A stretch of 64,000 nt of DNA from Acetobacter orientalis (GCF_000963965.1 NZ_BAMX01000010.1:124001-188000); one strand, 5' to 3'. Numbered from the stretch's first letter, positions 35,796 through 45,933 are shown. The notes: generated from the sequence alone by a model not told the origin. Program-made: numbers and translations.

Positions 35796-36866
35796 TCAGC
35801 TATTGCGGTGCAGGATGTCCCGCAGGGCTGAGAGCAGCATGTCGCATTGCGGATCGGTTCCGATCGTAATGCGCAACCACGACTGTGTACGCTCACCCCG
35901 CAAATGCCGGACAATAATGGCGCGTTCCCGCAGGTTTGCCGCCAGAGTTGCCGCATCGCGGTCAGCGTGGCGAGCATAAACAAAATTCGCCTCAGATGGC
36001 AAGACCTCGAACCCAAGTGCAGCCAAACCCGCACTCAAGCGCGTGCGGGAAGCCATGACCTTACCCACACTTTCTTTAAAATAGGCTTCATCTTCTACCG
36101 CTGCGGTAGCACCTGCCTGCGCTACGCGGTCTAGCGGGTAAGAGTTAAAACTGTCTTTAATGCGCACCAAACCCTCAATCAGGTCTGGTTGGCCAAAGGC
36201 AAAACCAACACGGGCACCAGCAAGTGCCCGAGATTTAGAGAACGTCTGCACAACCAAAAGATTGGGGTAGTCTTGCACTAAAGACACCGCACTTTCGGCC
36301 CCAAAATCTACATAGGCTTCATCAATCAGCACAACGCGGTCTGGGTGCATGTCCAAAAGTTGGCGAATAGCCCCAAGCCCCAGCGCTATGCCGGTGGGTG
36401 CATTGGGGTTAGCCAGCACCACGCCACTGCACGGGCCTGCGTAGTCTTCAATACGCACCTGCATATCGTCTGCCAAAGGCACCAAGCGGTATGGCAGGTC
36501 AAACAAGCCGCAATACACTTTATAAAAGCTGTACGTTACGTCTGCAAAAAGCAGGGGGCCTTCGTGCTCAAAAAAAGCTTTAAAGGCGTGCGCCAGCACC
36601 TCGTCTGAGCCATTGCCAACAAACACATGGTCTGGCGTAAGCCCTACCCGCTTACCAAGGGCCGTGCGCAAAGCCAGTGCCTCTGGGTCTGGGTATAGCC
36701 GCATAGACGAATCTTCTGCCGCAGCACGCATGGCCGCCAGCGCCTTGGGAGAGGGGCTATAGGGCAGCTCGTTGGTGTTGAGCTTAATAAGATCCGCTAT
36801 CTTGGGCTGCTCGCCCGGCACGTACGGTGTCAGGCGGTGAACAATGGGGCTCCAGAAACGGCTCAT
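35796..36866 (-). CDS. hisC: Histidinol-phosphate aminotransferase
   Basis: PLP-dependent fold-type I aminotransferase for the seventh step of histidine synthesis (some copies also act on aromatic amino acids). Conserved elements: LNTNELPY, the [10 protein letters not shown] loop, [19 protein letters not shown] and [18 protein letters not shown] with the Schiff-base Lys. The C-terminus has the phosphate-binding [12 protein letters not shown]. Length is 356 residues. It is not beside other his genes, so it may be one of several HisC paralogues. Confidence 0.93.
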   Translation of the reverse strand: MSRFWSPIVHRLTPYVPGEQPKIADLIKLNTNELPYSPSPKALAAMRAAAEDSSMRLYPDPEALALRTALGKRVGLTPDHVFVGNGSDEVLAHAFKAFFEHEGPLLFADVTYSFYKVYCGLFDLPYRLVPLADDMQVRIEDYAGPCSGVVLANPNAPTGIALGLGAIRQLLDMHPDRVVLIDEAYVDFGAESAVSLVQDYPNLLVVQTFSKSRALAGARVGFAFGQPDLIEGLVRIKDSFNSYPLDRVAQAGATAAVEDEAYFKESVGKVMASRTRLSAGLAALGFEVLPSEANFVYARHADRDAATLAANLRERAIIVRHLRGERTQSWLRITIGTDPQCDMLLSALRDILHRNS

Positions 36867-36885
36867 GCTTAACTATCCGCGGTAG

Positions 36886-36921
36886 AAAAAAAGGGGCAGC
36901 GCGTCATGCGTGCTACCCTTC
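36886..36921 (-). terminator. Intrinsic terminator after the ankyrin gene
   Basis: Read on the minus strand: GGGTAGCACG, a short loop, CGCGCTGCCCC, then seven T. One G-T pair in the stem. It separates the ankyrin gene from hisC. Confidence 0.8.
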
Positions 36922-37037
36922 TCCCCTAACGCAAGGCATGAGTGCTGAAAACCCTAGGCCAACGCATAGTGGCCTCTTCGCGCTTAAAAAAGAATGCTCC
37001 CCGCCTGTTGGCAAGCAGCATGGCACCCCAAGAGCCG

Positions 37038-37586
37038 TTAGGCAGCAGTGCCTTTTTCCTTACCCTGCATAAGGGCAAGGAGAGCCGCATTACCCTGCCG
37101 CTGTGCCAGATCTATCGCACTCAGGCCTTCGCCATCGCGGTGTGTGGGGCTGGCCCCTGCTTTTAAGAGCAGGCGGGCCATTTCATCACGCCCAAACATA
37201 ACTGCAAACATTAAGGGGGTGCGGCCTACACCATTGGCAACGTCAACCCCGGCCCCGGCCTCTAGCAGCAAACGGGCTATGGGCAAAAAGCCTTTAAAGG
37301 CAACGCCCGCCAGAGCTGTTGCCCCTTTATCATCTTGCAAATCTGGCTTTGCACCGTGCTTGAGCAGCACAGACACGGCATCTGTGTGGCCATTATAGCT
37401 GGCCAAAATAAGCGGAGTGTAGCCTTTTTCAGCCCTAAAATCGGGCTTCATGCCAGCCTCAAGAAAACTGGCAAGCAGGTCGGCCTCCCCTTCACGGGCG
37501 GCATTTAAAAACAGAGCTTCAATCTGTTGTGGTGTAAATTCACCCACACTCGCCTGAGTAGGGCCCTGAGTAGAAGAAGAAGTCAT
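37038..37586 (-). CDS. Ankyrin-repeat protein
   Basis: A 182-residue soluble protein made almost wholly of ankyrin repeats: KGYTPLILASYNGHTDAVSV, KGATALAGVAFKGFLPIARL, GRTPLMFAVMFGRDEMARL and GLSAIDLAQRQGNAALLALM, preceded by a degenerate repeat. No signal peptide, so it is probably cytoplasmic and acts by protein binding; the partner is unknown. The ATG at 37586 has CGGAG 8 nt upstream. A terminator isolates it from hisC. Confidence 0.9.
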   Translation of the reverse strand: MTSSSTQGPTQASVGEFTPQQIEALFLNAAREGEADLLASFLEAGMKPDFRAEKGYTPLILASYNGHTDAVSVLLKHGAKPDLQDDKGATALAGVAFKGFLPIARLLLEAGAGVDVANGVGRTPLMFAVMFGRDEMARLLLKAGASPTHRDGEGLSAIDLAQRQGNAALLALMQGKEKGTAA

Positions 37587-37932
37587 GAAACAGGCTCCGC
37601 GCAGCAAGGACGTTGTAGGACGTAAGGAGAAAACACAGGCCGTTCAGGCTGGGTCTCTTCCTTCACATAACTCTTGGTATAGCGCAAACGCCTAAAACTG
37701 TGCAGCGTTTCGCGCAGTCGTTACCCGTGCATACGGTGCAGCCCTGCCGCCCCTCACTTATCTGTGATAAGCGGCGCCGCGCGATAACGCTCTTGCCGAG
37801 ATGTCCCTGCCCGTGTGATTGTGCGCCCGTGGCGGGCTTTCAGGCTGTTAGTTGCAAAAACAGTCCTGTATGCAATGCCCTCAAATATTTTTGCGGGCCG
37901 ATAACGCCCACTTAACAGAGGATTAGGTCAGT
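37587..37932 (+). promoter_or_regulatory. Regulatory region upstream of the pentose-phosphate genes
   Basis: 346 bp between divergent genes. A 15-bp dyad, CTTATC-TGT-GATAAG, lies at 37757-37771, and GATAAC repeats near 37781-37788 and 37900-37907. These may be binding sites for a sugar-responsive regulator controlling tkt and the genes behind it. No ORF is convincing. Confidence 0.4.
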
Positions 37933-40035
37933 ATGCGCGCCTTATTTCCCACCCCTCTCCGCGCGCCGCACGATGCGGAAGCTGGCGGGACGGCCACTCT
38001 CGACACGTTGTGCATCAACACCATTCGTACCCTTTCAATGGACGGTGTGCAAAAGGCTAACTCAGGCCACCCCGGCACTGCTATGGCGCTGGCCCCTGTT
38101 GCCTATACTTTGTGGCAAGACATACTGAACTACGACCCAGCAGACCCGCTTTGGCCCAACCGAGACCGCTTTGTGCTGTCTATCGGCCATGCGTCTATGC
38201 TCATCTATTCTCTTATCTATCTAGCCGGTGTGCGGCAGGTTACCGCGGGCAAAGCCACAAATGCCCCTGCGTTGACACTGGAAGACCTGCAACAGTTCCG
38301 CCAGCTTGATTCCAAAACCCCCGGCCACCCAGAATATGGGCACACAACCGGCGTTGAAACCACAACCGGCCCGCTCGGCCAAGGCTGTGGCAACTCTGTT
38401 GGTATGGCCATGGCCGAAAAATGGCTGGCCGCACGCTATAACAAGCCCGGTTTTGAATTGTTCAGCCACCATGTCTACACCCTGTGCGGTGATGGCGACA
38501 TGATGGAAGGCATCTCAAGCGAAGCTGCCTCTACCGCTGGGCACCTTAAACTCGGCAACCTCGTCTGGATGTACGACGCAAACCGTATTTCCATTGAGGG
38601 GTCAACCGACATTGCCCTTACCGAAAATGTAGCTGAACGCTTTGCCGCTTACGGCTGGCAAGTGCTGGAACTGGCCGATGCCAACGACACCACGGCCCTA
38701 AAAGAGCTTTTGGCCCAAGCCAAAGCAGACACCACCCGCCCCACCTTTATTCTGGTGCGATCGGTTATTGCATGGGGTGCACCTAACAAAGCTGGCACCG
38801 CCGCCGCCCACGGTGAACCACTGGGCGCAGACGAAATTCGTGCCACCAAAAAAGCTTATGGCTGGCCAGAAGACAAAGAATTTTACGTACCAGATGGCGT
38901 TTTGGCCCACATGCAAGACGGCCTTGGCGCACGTGGTGCCAAAGCCCATGCTGAATGGCAGAAACTCTTTGCGGCCTACCGCACAGCCCACCCCTCAGAA
39001 GCGGCTGAGCTAGACGCAATCTTTAACGGCACCCTGCCAGATGGCTGGGATTCTGCCATTCCCACCTACGAAGCAAGCGAAAAAGGCACAGCCTCACGCG
39101 CAAGCTCAGGTGAAGTGCTCAATGCTGTTGCCAGCAAACTACCGTGGCTGCTTGGTGGCTCTGCCGACCTCGCGCCGTCCACCAAAACACTGCTGAAGGG
39201 GGAAGAGAGCTTCCAGCCTAAGGAATGGAACGGCTCTTACTCTGGCCGCAATTTCCATTTTGGTGTGCGCGAGCATGCTATGGGGGCCATTGTAAACGGC
39301 ATGGCTCTCTATGGCCTGCGCCCCTTCTGCGCTGGGTTCCTTATTTTCTCTGACTACATGAAAGCCCCCATTCGTCTGGCGGCCCTCATGAACCAGCCCG
39401 TAACCTACGTGTTTACCCACGATTCTATTGGCGTGGGTGAAGATGGGCCAACCCACCAGCCTATCGAGCAGCTTGTACAGCTCCGTGCCACACCGGGCAT
39501 GACCACCATTCGCCCCGGTGATGCCAACGAAGTGGCCGAGGCATGGCGCTTCCTTATTGCTAAGCAAGATGGCCCGGTTGCACTCGCACTCAGCCGCCAG
39601 AACCTCCCCACGCTTGACCGCAGCCGTTATGCCCCAGCCGCTGGGGTTGCCAAAGGTGCTTATGTTCTGGCGTCTTGCACCCAAACGCCCAAGGTTATTC
39701 TCATTGCTTCTGGCAGTGAGCTGTCTTTGGCGGTTTCTGCCTATGAAGCCCTAAGCGCAGAGGGCGTACCTGCCCGGGTTGTGTCTATGCCAAGCTGGGA
39801 ACTTTTTGAGGCTCAGCCACAATCCTACCGTGATGCAGTGTTACCGCCTTCTGTTACGGGGCGCGTTGCTATTGAAGCAGCCTCCTCTATCGGGTGGGAC
39901 CGCTATACCGGTTTCACGGGCGAAATCATTGCTATGCATGGCTTTGGGGCGTCTGCCCCGGCTGGCAAGTTAATGAGCAAGTTTGGCTTCACACCAGAAG
40001 CTGTCTTAGCTGCGGCCCGCCGTCAGGCCCGGTAA
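37933..40035 (+). CDS. tkt: Transketolase
   Basis: Thiamine-diphosphate enzyme moving two-carbon units between pentose and hexose phosphates. The 700-residue protein carries KANSGHPGTAMALAPVAYTL, the TPP/Mg motif GDGDMMEGISSEAA (about 188), the RxxFxxF region SDYMKAPIRLAALM, and the HDSIGVGEDGPTHQPIEQL catalytic His segment (about 492). A short N-terminal extension precedes the usual start. It heads a plus-strand set of pentose-phosphate genes, the main sugar route in acetic acid bacteria, which often lack phosphofructokinase. Confidence 0.97.
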   Translation: MRALFPTPLRAPHDAEAGGTATLDTLCINTIRTLSMDGVQKANSGHPGTAMALAPVAYTLWQDILNYDPADPLWPNRDRFVLSIGHASMLIYSLIYLAGVRQVTAGKATNAPALTLEDLQQFRQLDSKTPGHPEYGHTTGVETTTGPLGQGCGNSVGMAMAEKWLAARYNKPGFELFSHHVYTLCGDGDMMEGISSEAASTAGHLKLGNLVWMYDANRISIEGSTDIALTENVAERFAAYGWQVLELADANDTTALKELLAQAKADTTRPTFILVRSVIAWGAPNKAGTAAAHGEPLGADEIRATKKAYGWPEDKEFYVPDGVLAHMQDGLGARGAKAHAEWQKLFAAYRTAHPSEAAELDAIFNGTLPDGWDSAIPTYEASEKGTASRASSGEVLNAVASKLPWLLGGSADLAPSTKTLLKGEESFQPKEWNGSYSGRNFHFGVREHAMGAIVNGMALYGLRPFCAGFLIFSDYMKAPIRLAALMNQPVTYVFTHDSIGVGEDGPTHQPIEQLVQLRATPGMTTIRPGDANEVAEAWRFLIAKQDGPVALALSRQNLPTLDRSRYAPAAGVAKGAYVLASCTQTPKVILIASGSELSLAVSAYEALSAEGVPARVVSMPSWELFEAQPQSYRDAVLPPSVTGRVAIEAASSIGWDRYTGFTGEIIAMHGFGASAPAGKLMSKFGFTPEAVLAAARRQAR

Positions 40036-40132
40036 AACCTGGCGTGGTTTACCACGTTACAGTGTTGGATTGCATAGATACAGGTTGCCCCGCCTCACAC
40101 GGGCAGGGCACCGGCAGAAAAGGACGTCGTGT

Positions 40133-42988
40133 ATGACTGCTTCGCACACCAAAGGGGTTAACCCGGTTCAGGCTCTTGCTTCAGTTCAACAGTCTCCGTG
40201 GCTCGACTTTATTCGTCGCTCCTTTGTCGAAGACGGCTCACTCGCACGCCTTGTGCAGGAAGATGATGTTCGTGGTGTAACCTCCAACCCCGCCATTTTT
40301 CAAAAAGCCATGGGCGAAGGCACAGAGTACGACGCACAGATAAAATCTATCCTTGCGCACGAGATTGTCTCGCCCGGTACGCTGTATGAAAAACTCGCGG
40401 TGCAGGACATTAAAACAGCCGCACACGTACTGGCCCCGCTTTACAAAGCCACCAACGCACAAGACGGCTTTGTCAGCCTAGAAGTCTCGCCTTATTTAGC
40501 GCGTGACGGGCAAGGCACCGCACATGAGGCCGCCCGCCTGTGGGCAGACGTGTCTGAACCAAACCTAATGATTAAAATTCCGGCCACCCCGGAAAGTGTG
40601 CCTGCCATTCGCCAGACTCTGGCCGCAGGCATCAATGTTAACGTCACACTTATTTTTGCACTTTCTGCTTATAAAAATGTGGTTGAGGCATGGCTTGGCG
40701 GGTTGGAAGACCTACACAAACAAGGCAAAGACCTCTCACGCGTGGCCTCTGTTGCGTCCTTCTTTGTCAGCCGTATAGATGGCAAAATTGATGCTGAAAT
40801 AGACCGCCGCATTAAAGCGGGCGATAAAGAGGCAGACGCCCTTAAAGCCATTCGGGGCAAGGTGGCTATTGCCAACGCCAAGCTGGCTTATGTGTATTGG
40901 CAAGACATTATCCAGACCCCACGCTGGAAAACCCTAGAAGCCGCAGGGGCACAGCCTCAACGCCTGCTGTGGGCCTCTACCGGCACCAAAGACAAAGCCT
41001 ATAGCGATGTGTTGTACGTAGACAGCCTGATAGGCCCGCACACCGTCAACACCGTGCCCCCCGCAACGCTTGATGCCTTCCGTGACCACGGCACCGTAAG
41101 CGTAACCCTGACCAAAGGCGTAGCCGAAGCCCGCCATGTGCTGGCAGAAGCTGAGCGCCTTGGCCTGAACCTTGATGGCGTAACCAGCACACTGCTGGCT
41201 GAGGGTGTAACATCCTTTGAGCAAGCGTTTGATACACTGCTTGGCTCTGTTGCGGCCAAACAAACCGCTTTACTAGGGGATAAACTCACCAGCCTTAAAA
41301 CCGCCCTACCCGCAGACCTTGAGGCTGCTGTGCAAAAAGGGCTGGAAAACTGGCGTGAACACGGCACCATTCGCAAACTCTGGGCTAAAGACGCCGCAGT
41401 CTGGACAAATGGGCCAGAAAGCAAATGGCTCAAATGGCTAGACTGCGTTGAAGAGCGGCTGAGCCACGTTGCAGAGCTTGAGCACTTTCAGGCCGAAGTC
41501 AAAGCCCGCGGCTTTAAGCAGGTGCTGCTTATGGGTATGGGTGGCTCCAGCCTTGGCCCAGAAGTGCTGGCAGAAACCTTTGGCAAACACGAAGGCTTTG
41601 GCCACCTGTACGTGCTAGACAGCACAGACCCCCAGCAGGTTGCTACGTTTGCAGGCAAAATAGACCCAGCACAGACGCTGTTTATTGTTGCCTCCAAATC
41701 TGGCGGCACGCTTGAGCCTAATATTATGCTGGCCTATTTTCATGACCTTGCCAAAAAGGCACTGGGCGCAAAAGCAGGCACGCATTTCGTGGCCATTACA
41801 GACCCCGGCTCCAAGCTGGAAGCGCTGGCCACCAAAGAAGGCTTTTGGAAAATTTTTGCAGGCGAGCCTGAAATTGGTGGGCGTTTCTCTGTCCTGTCCA
41901 ACTTTGGTCTTGTGCCTGCCGCAGCATCTGGCGTTGCGCTTAAGCTGTTTTTAGAAGACGCCCTGCGCGGCGTACGTGCGTGTGATGCCAGCGTACCCCC
42001 CGCAGAAAACCCCGGCGTTGTGCTGGGCACCCTTATGGGTGTTGCCGTAACCCAGTTTGGCCGCGACAAGCTAACCGTTATTGCCACCCCACAAATTGCA
42101 GAATTTGGGGCCTGGATGGAGCAGCTTATTGCTGAATCAACCGGTAAGCACGGCAAAGGCATTATACCCATTGATGAAGAAACACTGGGTGGCCCTAAAC
42201 GCTACGGCACAGACCGCCTGTTTGTGTACCTGCGCCTTGCGCCAGAACACCGCCACGAACAAGACGAGGCCATTGCCACCTTAATTGACGCAGGCCAGCC
42301 TGTGCTTACCATTACCCTGCACACCAAACGCCAAATTGCGCAGGAATTCTTTAGGTGGGAACTGGCAACAGCTGTTGCAGGCACATATCTTGGCATTAAC
42401 CCGTTTGACCAACCAGACGTTGAAGCCAGCAAAATTGAAACCCGCAAGCTGACAGAGGCCTACAACAAAACAGGCAGCCTGCCCGCTGAGCAGCCTTTTG
42501 CAGAGTTTGGCCCCCTTGCCTTCTTTGCTGATGCAAAAAATGCGGCAGCCCTAAAAGGCAACAGTGCCGAAGCCGTGCTAAAAGCACATTTTGACCGGGT
42601 AAAAGCCGGCGATTACGTGGGCCTGCTGGCCTATATTGAACGCGATGCCGCAACCCGGGAATGGATACAGCACACCCGCCTAAAAATTAGGGATGCAAAA
42701 ACCGTTGCCACAGCCGCAGAGTTTGGCCCACGCTTTTTGCACTCAACTGGCCAAGCTTATAAAGGCGGGCCAGATAGCGGTGTTTTCCTGCAAATTACCG
42801 CAGAAGATGCCCACGACCTGCCCGTACCGGGTGAGCGTTACAGCTTTGGCATTGTAAAAGCCGCCCAAGCCCGCGGAGACTTTGACGTGCTGGCCGAGCG
42901 TGGCCGCCGTGCCCTGCGCGTGCATATTCGTGGCAGCTTGCAAGATGGGCTGGCAGCGCTGGCCAAAGCCATACACGCGGCAGTGTAA
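40133..42988 (+). CDS. tal-pgi: Bifunctional transaldolase / glucose-6-phosphate isomerase
   Basis: One 951-residue protein with two enzymes. Residues about 10-375 are transaldolase: GVTSNPAIFQKA, Schiff-base Lys148 in LMIKIPATPES, and NVNVTLIFAL. Residues about 385-951 are glucose-6-phosphate isomerase: GMGGSSLGPEVLAE near 468, VASKSGGTLEPNIML near 520 and a C-terminal SIS domain. The fusion links sedoheptulose-7-P/fructose-6-P exchange to glucose-6-P recycling. It is known from Acetobacter, Gluconobacter and a few other bacteria. The ATG at 40133 has AAGGA upstream; the longer frame to 40070 is not needed. It is 97 nt after tkt. Confidence 0.96.
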   Translation: MTASHTKGVNPVQALASVQQSPWLDFIRRSFVEDGSLARLVQEDDVRGVTSNPAIFQKAMGEGTEYDAQIKSILAHEIVSPGTLYEKLAVQDIKTAAHVLAPLYKATNAQDGFVSLEVSPYLARDGQGTAHEAARLWADVSEPNLMIKIPATPESVPAIRQTLAAGINVNVTLIFALSAYKNVVEAWLGGLEDLHKQGKDLSRVASVASFFVSRIDGKIDAEIDRRIKAGDKEADALKAIRGKVAIANAKLAYVYWQDIIQTPRWKTLEAAGAQPQRLLWASTGTKDKAYSDVLYVDSLIGPHTVNTVPPATLDAFRDHGTVSVTLTKGVAEARHVLAEAERLGLNLDGVTSTLLAEGVTSFEQAFDTLLGSVAAKQTALLGDKLTSLKTALPADLEAAVQKGLENWREHGTIRKLWAKDAAVWTNGPESKWLKWLDCVEERLSHVAELEHFQAEVKARGFKQVLLMGMGGSSLGPEVLAETFGKHEGFGHLYVLDSTDPQQVATFAGKIDPAQTLFIVASKSGGTLEPNIMLAYFHDLAKKALGAKAGTHFVAITDPGSKLEALATKEGFWKIFAGEPEIGGRFSVLSNFGLVPAAASGVALKLFLEDALRGVRACDASVPPAENPGVVLGTLMGVAVTQFGRDKLTVIATPQIAEFGAWMEQLIAESTGKHGKGIIPIDEETLGGPKRYGTDRLFVYLRLAPEHRHEQDEAIATLIDAGQPVLTITLHTKRQIAQEFFRWELATAVAGTYLGINPFDQPDVEASKIETRKLTEAYNKTGSLPAEQPFAEFGPLAFFADAKNAAALKGNSAEAVLKAHFDRVKAGDYVGLLAYIERDAATREWIQHTRLKIRDAKTVATAAEFGPRFLHSTGQAYKGGPDSGVFLQITAEDAHDLPVPGERYSFGIVKAAQARGDFDVLAERGRRALRVHIRGSLQDGLAALAKAIHAAV

Positions 42989-43012
42989 TAACCAGACAAA
43001 AAGGATAACAGG

Positions 43013-44014
43013 ATGCAAATCGGCATCGTCGGGCTTGGTAGAATGGGCGGCAATATTGCTGTCCGCCTGACACGACACGGGCATGATGTTGTGGTCTATG
43101 ACCGCGATAGCGCCGCAGTAGAAAAAGTGGTAGCCCGTGCAGAAGCTGGCCGTGCAATAGGGGCCAGCAGTCTGGCCGATGTTGTGGCCAAACTTGCAGG
43201 CCCTAAAAAAATTGTCTGGTCTATGTTGCCCGCGGGCGCCATTACCGAAGAAACCGTTATGTCTCTTGCTGGCCTGATGCAAGCTGGAGATATTGTTATT
43301 GACGGTGGCAATACCTACTACAAAGACGATATCCGCCGGGCCAAAACACTGGCCGAAAAAGGCATCGATTATATTGATGTTGGTACATCTGGCGGCGTGT
43401 GGGGCCTAGAACGTGGCTATTGCATGATGTATGGCGGCGCAAAAGCCGCGGCAGAGCATATTGACCCCATTCTGGCAGCCCTTGCCCCCGGCATTGGCGA
43501 TATTGGCCGCACCCCAGGGCGCGATAACGGCAAAGACCTAGACCCCCGCGCCGAGCAGGGCTACCTGTATTGCGGCCCGGCTGGCTCTGGCCACTTTGTT
43601 AAAATGGTTCATAACGGCATTGAATACGGCATGATGCAGGCCTTTGCTGAAGGCTTTGATGTTATGTACCGCAAAGACTCCCCCCTTCTGGCCGAAGAAG
43701 AACGCTTCTCGCTTAACATGGCAGATATTGCCGAAGTGTGGCGGCGTGGCAGCGTGGTGTCTTCTTGGTTGCTTGACCTCACGGCACAAGCACTCACCAA
43801 AAATGGTGACCTGTCAGAATTCTCCGGTCAGGTGAGCGATTCCGGCGAAGGCCGCTGGACGATTGAAGCCGCAATTGAAGAAGCCGTACCCGTACCAGTT
43901 ATGACCGCCGCTTTGTTCACACGCTTCCGCTCACGCTCAGAGAACACCTTTGCAGAAAAAGTGCTCTCGGCCATGCGCTTTGGCTTTGGCGGCCACGTTG
44001 AAACCAAAGACTAA
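43013..44014 (+). CDS. gnd: 6-phosphogluconate dehydrogenase, decarboxylating (short type)
   Basis: Oxidises 6-phosphogluconate to ribulose-5-phosphate and CO2. The N-terminal Rossmann motif [13 protein letters not shown] is followed by [36 protein letters not shown] and [18 protein letters not shown] with the catalytic Lys/Asn. The 333-residue length places it in the short GndA/YqeC-like branch rather than the 470-residue E. coli type; such enzymes may prefer NAD. VYDRD after the second strand (Asp) also suggests NAD. It follows tal-pgi by 24 nt and ends at a strong terminator. Confidence 0.93.
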   Translation: MQIGIVGLGRMGGNIAVRLTRHGHDVVVYDRDSAAVEKVVARAEAGRAIGASSLADVVAKLAGPKKIVWSMLPAGAITEETVMSLAGLMQAGDIVIDGGNTYYKDDIRRAKTLAEKGIDYIDVGTSGGVWGLERGYCMMYGGAKAAAEHIDPILAALAPGIGDIGRTPGRDNGKDLDPRAEQGYLYCGPAGSGHFVKMVHNGIEYGMMQAFAEGFDVMYRKDSPLLAEEERFSLNMADIAEVWRRGSVVSSWLLDLTAQALTKNGDLSEFSGQVSDSGEGRWTIEAAIEEAVPVPVMTAALFTRFRSRSENTFAEKVLSAMRFGFGGHVETKD

Positions 44015-44039
44015 TTAGAACGTACCATAAAACGTTCAA

Positions 44040-44106
44040 GCAGGAAGAGAAACGCCTCCCTTGTCGGCACTGCTGCTGGGGGTTACGGTTCTCTTCCTGC
44101 ATTTTT
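44040..44106 (+). terminator. Long-stem terminator after gnd
   Basis: GCAGGAAGAGAA (44040-44051) pairs perfectly with TTCTCTTCCTGC (44089-44100), then ATTTTTC. The 37-nt loop is unusually long for a terminator and leaves room for an alternative fold. Confidence 0.7.
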
Positions 44107-44126
44107 CTGAAGGAGCACGGGCCTGC

Positions 44127-44990
44127 ATGACACTTCAAACACGCCCCGGCCACTCCAACAGGCCAGACCCTGCGGCACATATTAAACTTGTTGTGTCAGA
44201 TATGGATGGCACTCTGCTTACACCCCAAAAGCAAGTTACCCACCACACGCTCAATGCCATAACCGCACTCAGGCACGCTGGGGTGCCCGTCTGCCTTGTG
44301 AGCAGTCGCCCTGCCTCGGGCATAGAAATGTATCTTGAAGCGCTTAAGCTCGATACACCTTACGGCGCGTTAAATGGCGGCAGTATTTTCAACCCCGACC
44401 GCTCCCTGCGCTCACAACTCACTCTTCCTACAGATATCGTGCAAGAAGCACTGGGCCTCTTACAGGGGCATAATATTGATGCCTGGCTCTTTCGTGGGCA
44501 TGAGTGGGTTATTACTAACGCGGCCAGCCCTTATGTAGAGCCAGAAAGCCGGGCCATAAAACAAACGCCCAATATTGTACCCTCTTTTAAAACTATGCTG
44601 GCAGGGGTGGGAAAAATTACCGCGTCTTCTAGCAATTATGATGCCATAACCCAGCAAGAAGCCGAAATTGGCGCGCTCCTAAAGGGCCGTGCCTGCGTTG
44701 CACAGTCTGCCCCGTTTTACCTTGATATTACGCCACTCAATGCCAACAAAGGCTACGCCCTGCACCAGTTGGCAGACTTTTACGGCATAGCCCCGCACGA
44801 AGTTGCCTGCTTAGGGGATATGAACAACGACCTGCCCATGTTTAAAGCCGCAGGTATGGCCATTGCCATGGGGCAAGCTACCCAAACTGTTAAAGACCAA
44901 GCCCATTTTGTAACAGCCGCCAACACGGCTGAAGGCTGGAGCAAAGCCGTAACAGAGTATATTTTGCCACGCGCTGCCAAGGCCGACTAA
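44127..44990 (+). CDS. Cof-type HAD-superfamily phosphatase
   Basis: HAD-IIB phosphatase, probably acting on a sugar phosphate or similar small molecule. Motif I is SDMDGTLLT (about residue 29), motif II SSRPA, and motifs III/IV are K in NANKGYALHQL plus CLGDMNNDLPMF. The 287-residue length includes the C2b cap. AAGGAG stands 11 nt before the ATG at 44127. Placement between gnd and pgl suggests a role in clearing sugar-phosphate side products, but this is inference from position. Confidence 0.9.
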   Translation: MTLQTRPGHSNRPDPAAHIKLVVSDMDGTLLTPQKQVTHHTLNAITALRHAGVPVCLVSSRPASGIEMYLEALKLDTPYGALNGGSIFNPDRSLRSQLTLPTDIVQEALGLLQGHNIDAWLFRGHEWVITNAASPYVEPESRAIKQTPNIVPSFKTMLAGVGKITASSSNYDAITQQEAEIGALLKGRACVAQSAPFYLDITPLNANKGYALHQLADFYGIAPHEVACLGDMNNDLPMFKAAGMAIAMGQATQTVKDQAHFVTAANTAEGWSKAVTEYILPRAAKAD

Positions 44991-45136
44991 AGAACCAACT
45001 GGCACGCCTGCGTGTTGTTATGCAGTTAGGCTCCTGCGCATTTTGTATTGTGTTGTAGTTGACATCATGCCGCCACAAGCCAACAAAGCGGCTTACGGCC
45101 ATTGCCGCGTGCTGTATGCCAAAATAAGGAGCCACC

Positions 45137-45877
45137 ATGACCGGACAGAACACCCGCACAGCCGAGGTTCAAGTTTTTGCCGACAGGGCGGCCATTACCC
45201 ACTATTTGGCAGACTGGCTTTTGCAACAAGCCGTAGCAAAAACCAGCGGCCCCTTTGTTATTGCTCTCTCAGGCGGCAGCACACCACAAGCCCTTTATAG
45301 CCTTATGGCGCAAGAACCCTACGCAAGCCGTTTTCCGTGGGCACGTATGCAGTTCTTTTTAGGCGATGACCGCTTTTTACCGCATGACCACCCAGACAGT
45401 AACTCTGGCATGCTACACCGCCTACTGTTCTCACGCGTGCCGGTACCCGCCGCCAACGTGCATGCCATGCCCGCAACTGGCACCCCAGAAGATGCCGCCC
45501 ATGCTTACGAAACACTGCTTAAACAGTTTTACGGAGCAGACAGGTTTGAGCCAAACCGCCCCCTGTTTGACGTAAACCTGCTTGGCCTTGGCGCAGATGG
45601 GCATACGGCCTCTCTCTTTCCCGGCCAGCCTGTGTTGCAGGAAAAAACCGCTTGGGTTGCCCCGTGCATACCACCGGCAGCCCCCTATACCCGCCTAACG
45701 CTTACTTACCCCGCCATTCATGCCAGCCGCCACGTTGTGTTTATGGTAGAGGGTGCGGGCAAAAAAGAGGCCCTTGCCAAAGTACGGGCACAAGACCCCA
45801 CCTGCCCGGCAAGCGCTATCACGGCTATGGGTGATGTACGCTGGTTAATAGACACCGCCGCAGCACCAGCCCTTTAA
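45137..45877 (+). CDS. pgl: 6-phosphogluconolactonase
   Basis: Hydrolyses 6-phosphogluconolactone, the product of glucose-6-phosphate dehydrogenase. The 246-residue protein shows ALSGGSTPQALY (about residue 41), FFLGDDRFLPHD (about 75) and NLLGLGADGHTASLFPG (about 150), the DevB/SOL-type signatures. AAGGAG lies 6 nt before the ATG. It is followed 56 nt later by rpiA. The dehydrogenase gene zwf that supplies its substrate is not in the window. Confidence 0.95.
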   Translation: MTGQNTRTAEVQVFADRAAITHYLADWLLQQAVAKTSGPFVIALSGGSTPQALYSLMAQEPYASRFPWARMQFFLGDDRFLPHDHPDSNSGMLHRLLFSRVPVPAANVHAMPATGTPEDAAHAYETLLKQFYGADRFEPNRPLFDVNLLGLGADGHTASLFPGQPVLQEKTAWVAPCIPPAAPYTRLTLTYPAIHASRHVVFMVEGAGKKEALAKVRAQDPTCPASAITAMGDVRWLIDTAAAPAL

Positions 45878-45933
45878 AGCACCACCCTAGCTACGCTCAT
45901 AAAAAGACCACCCCTTAAGGAAAACACGCCACC

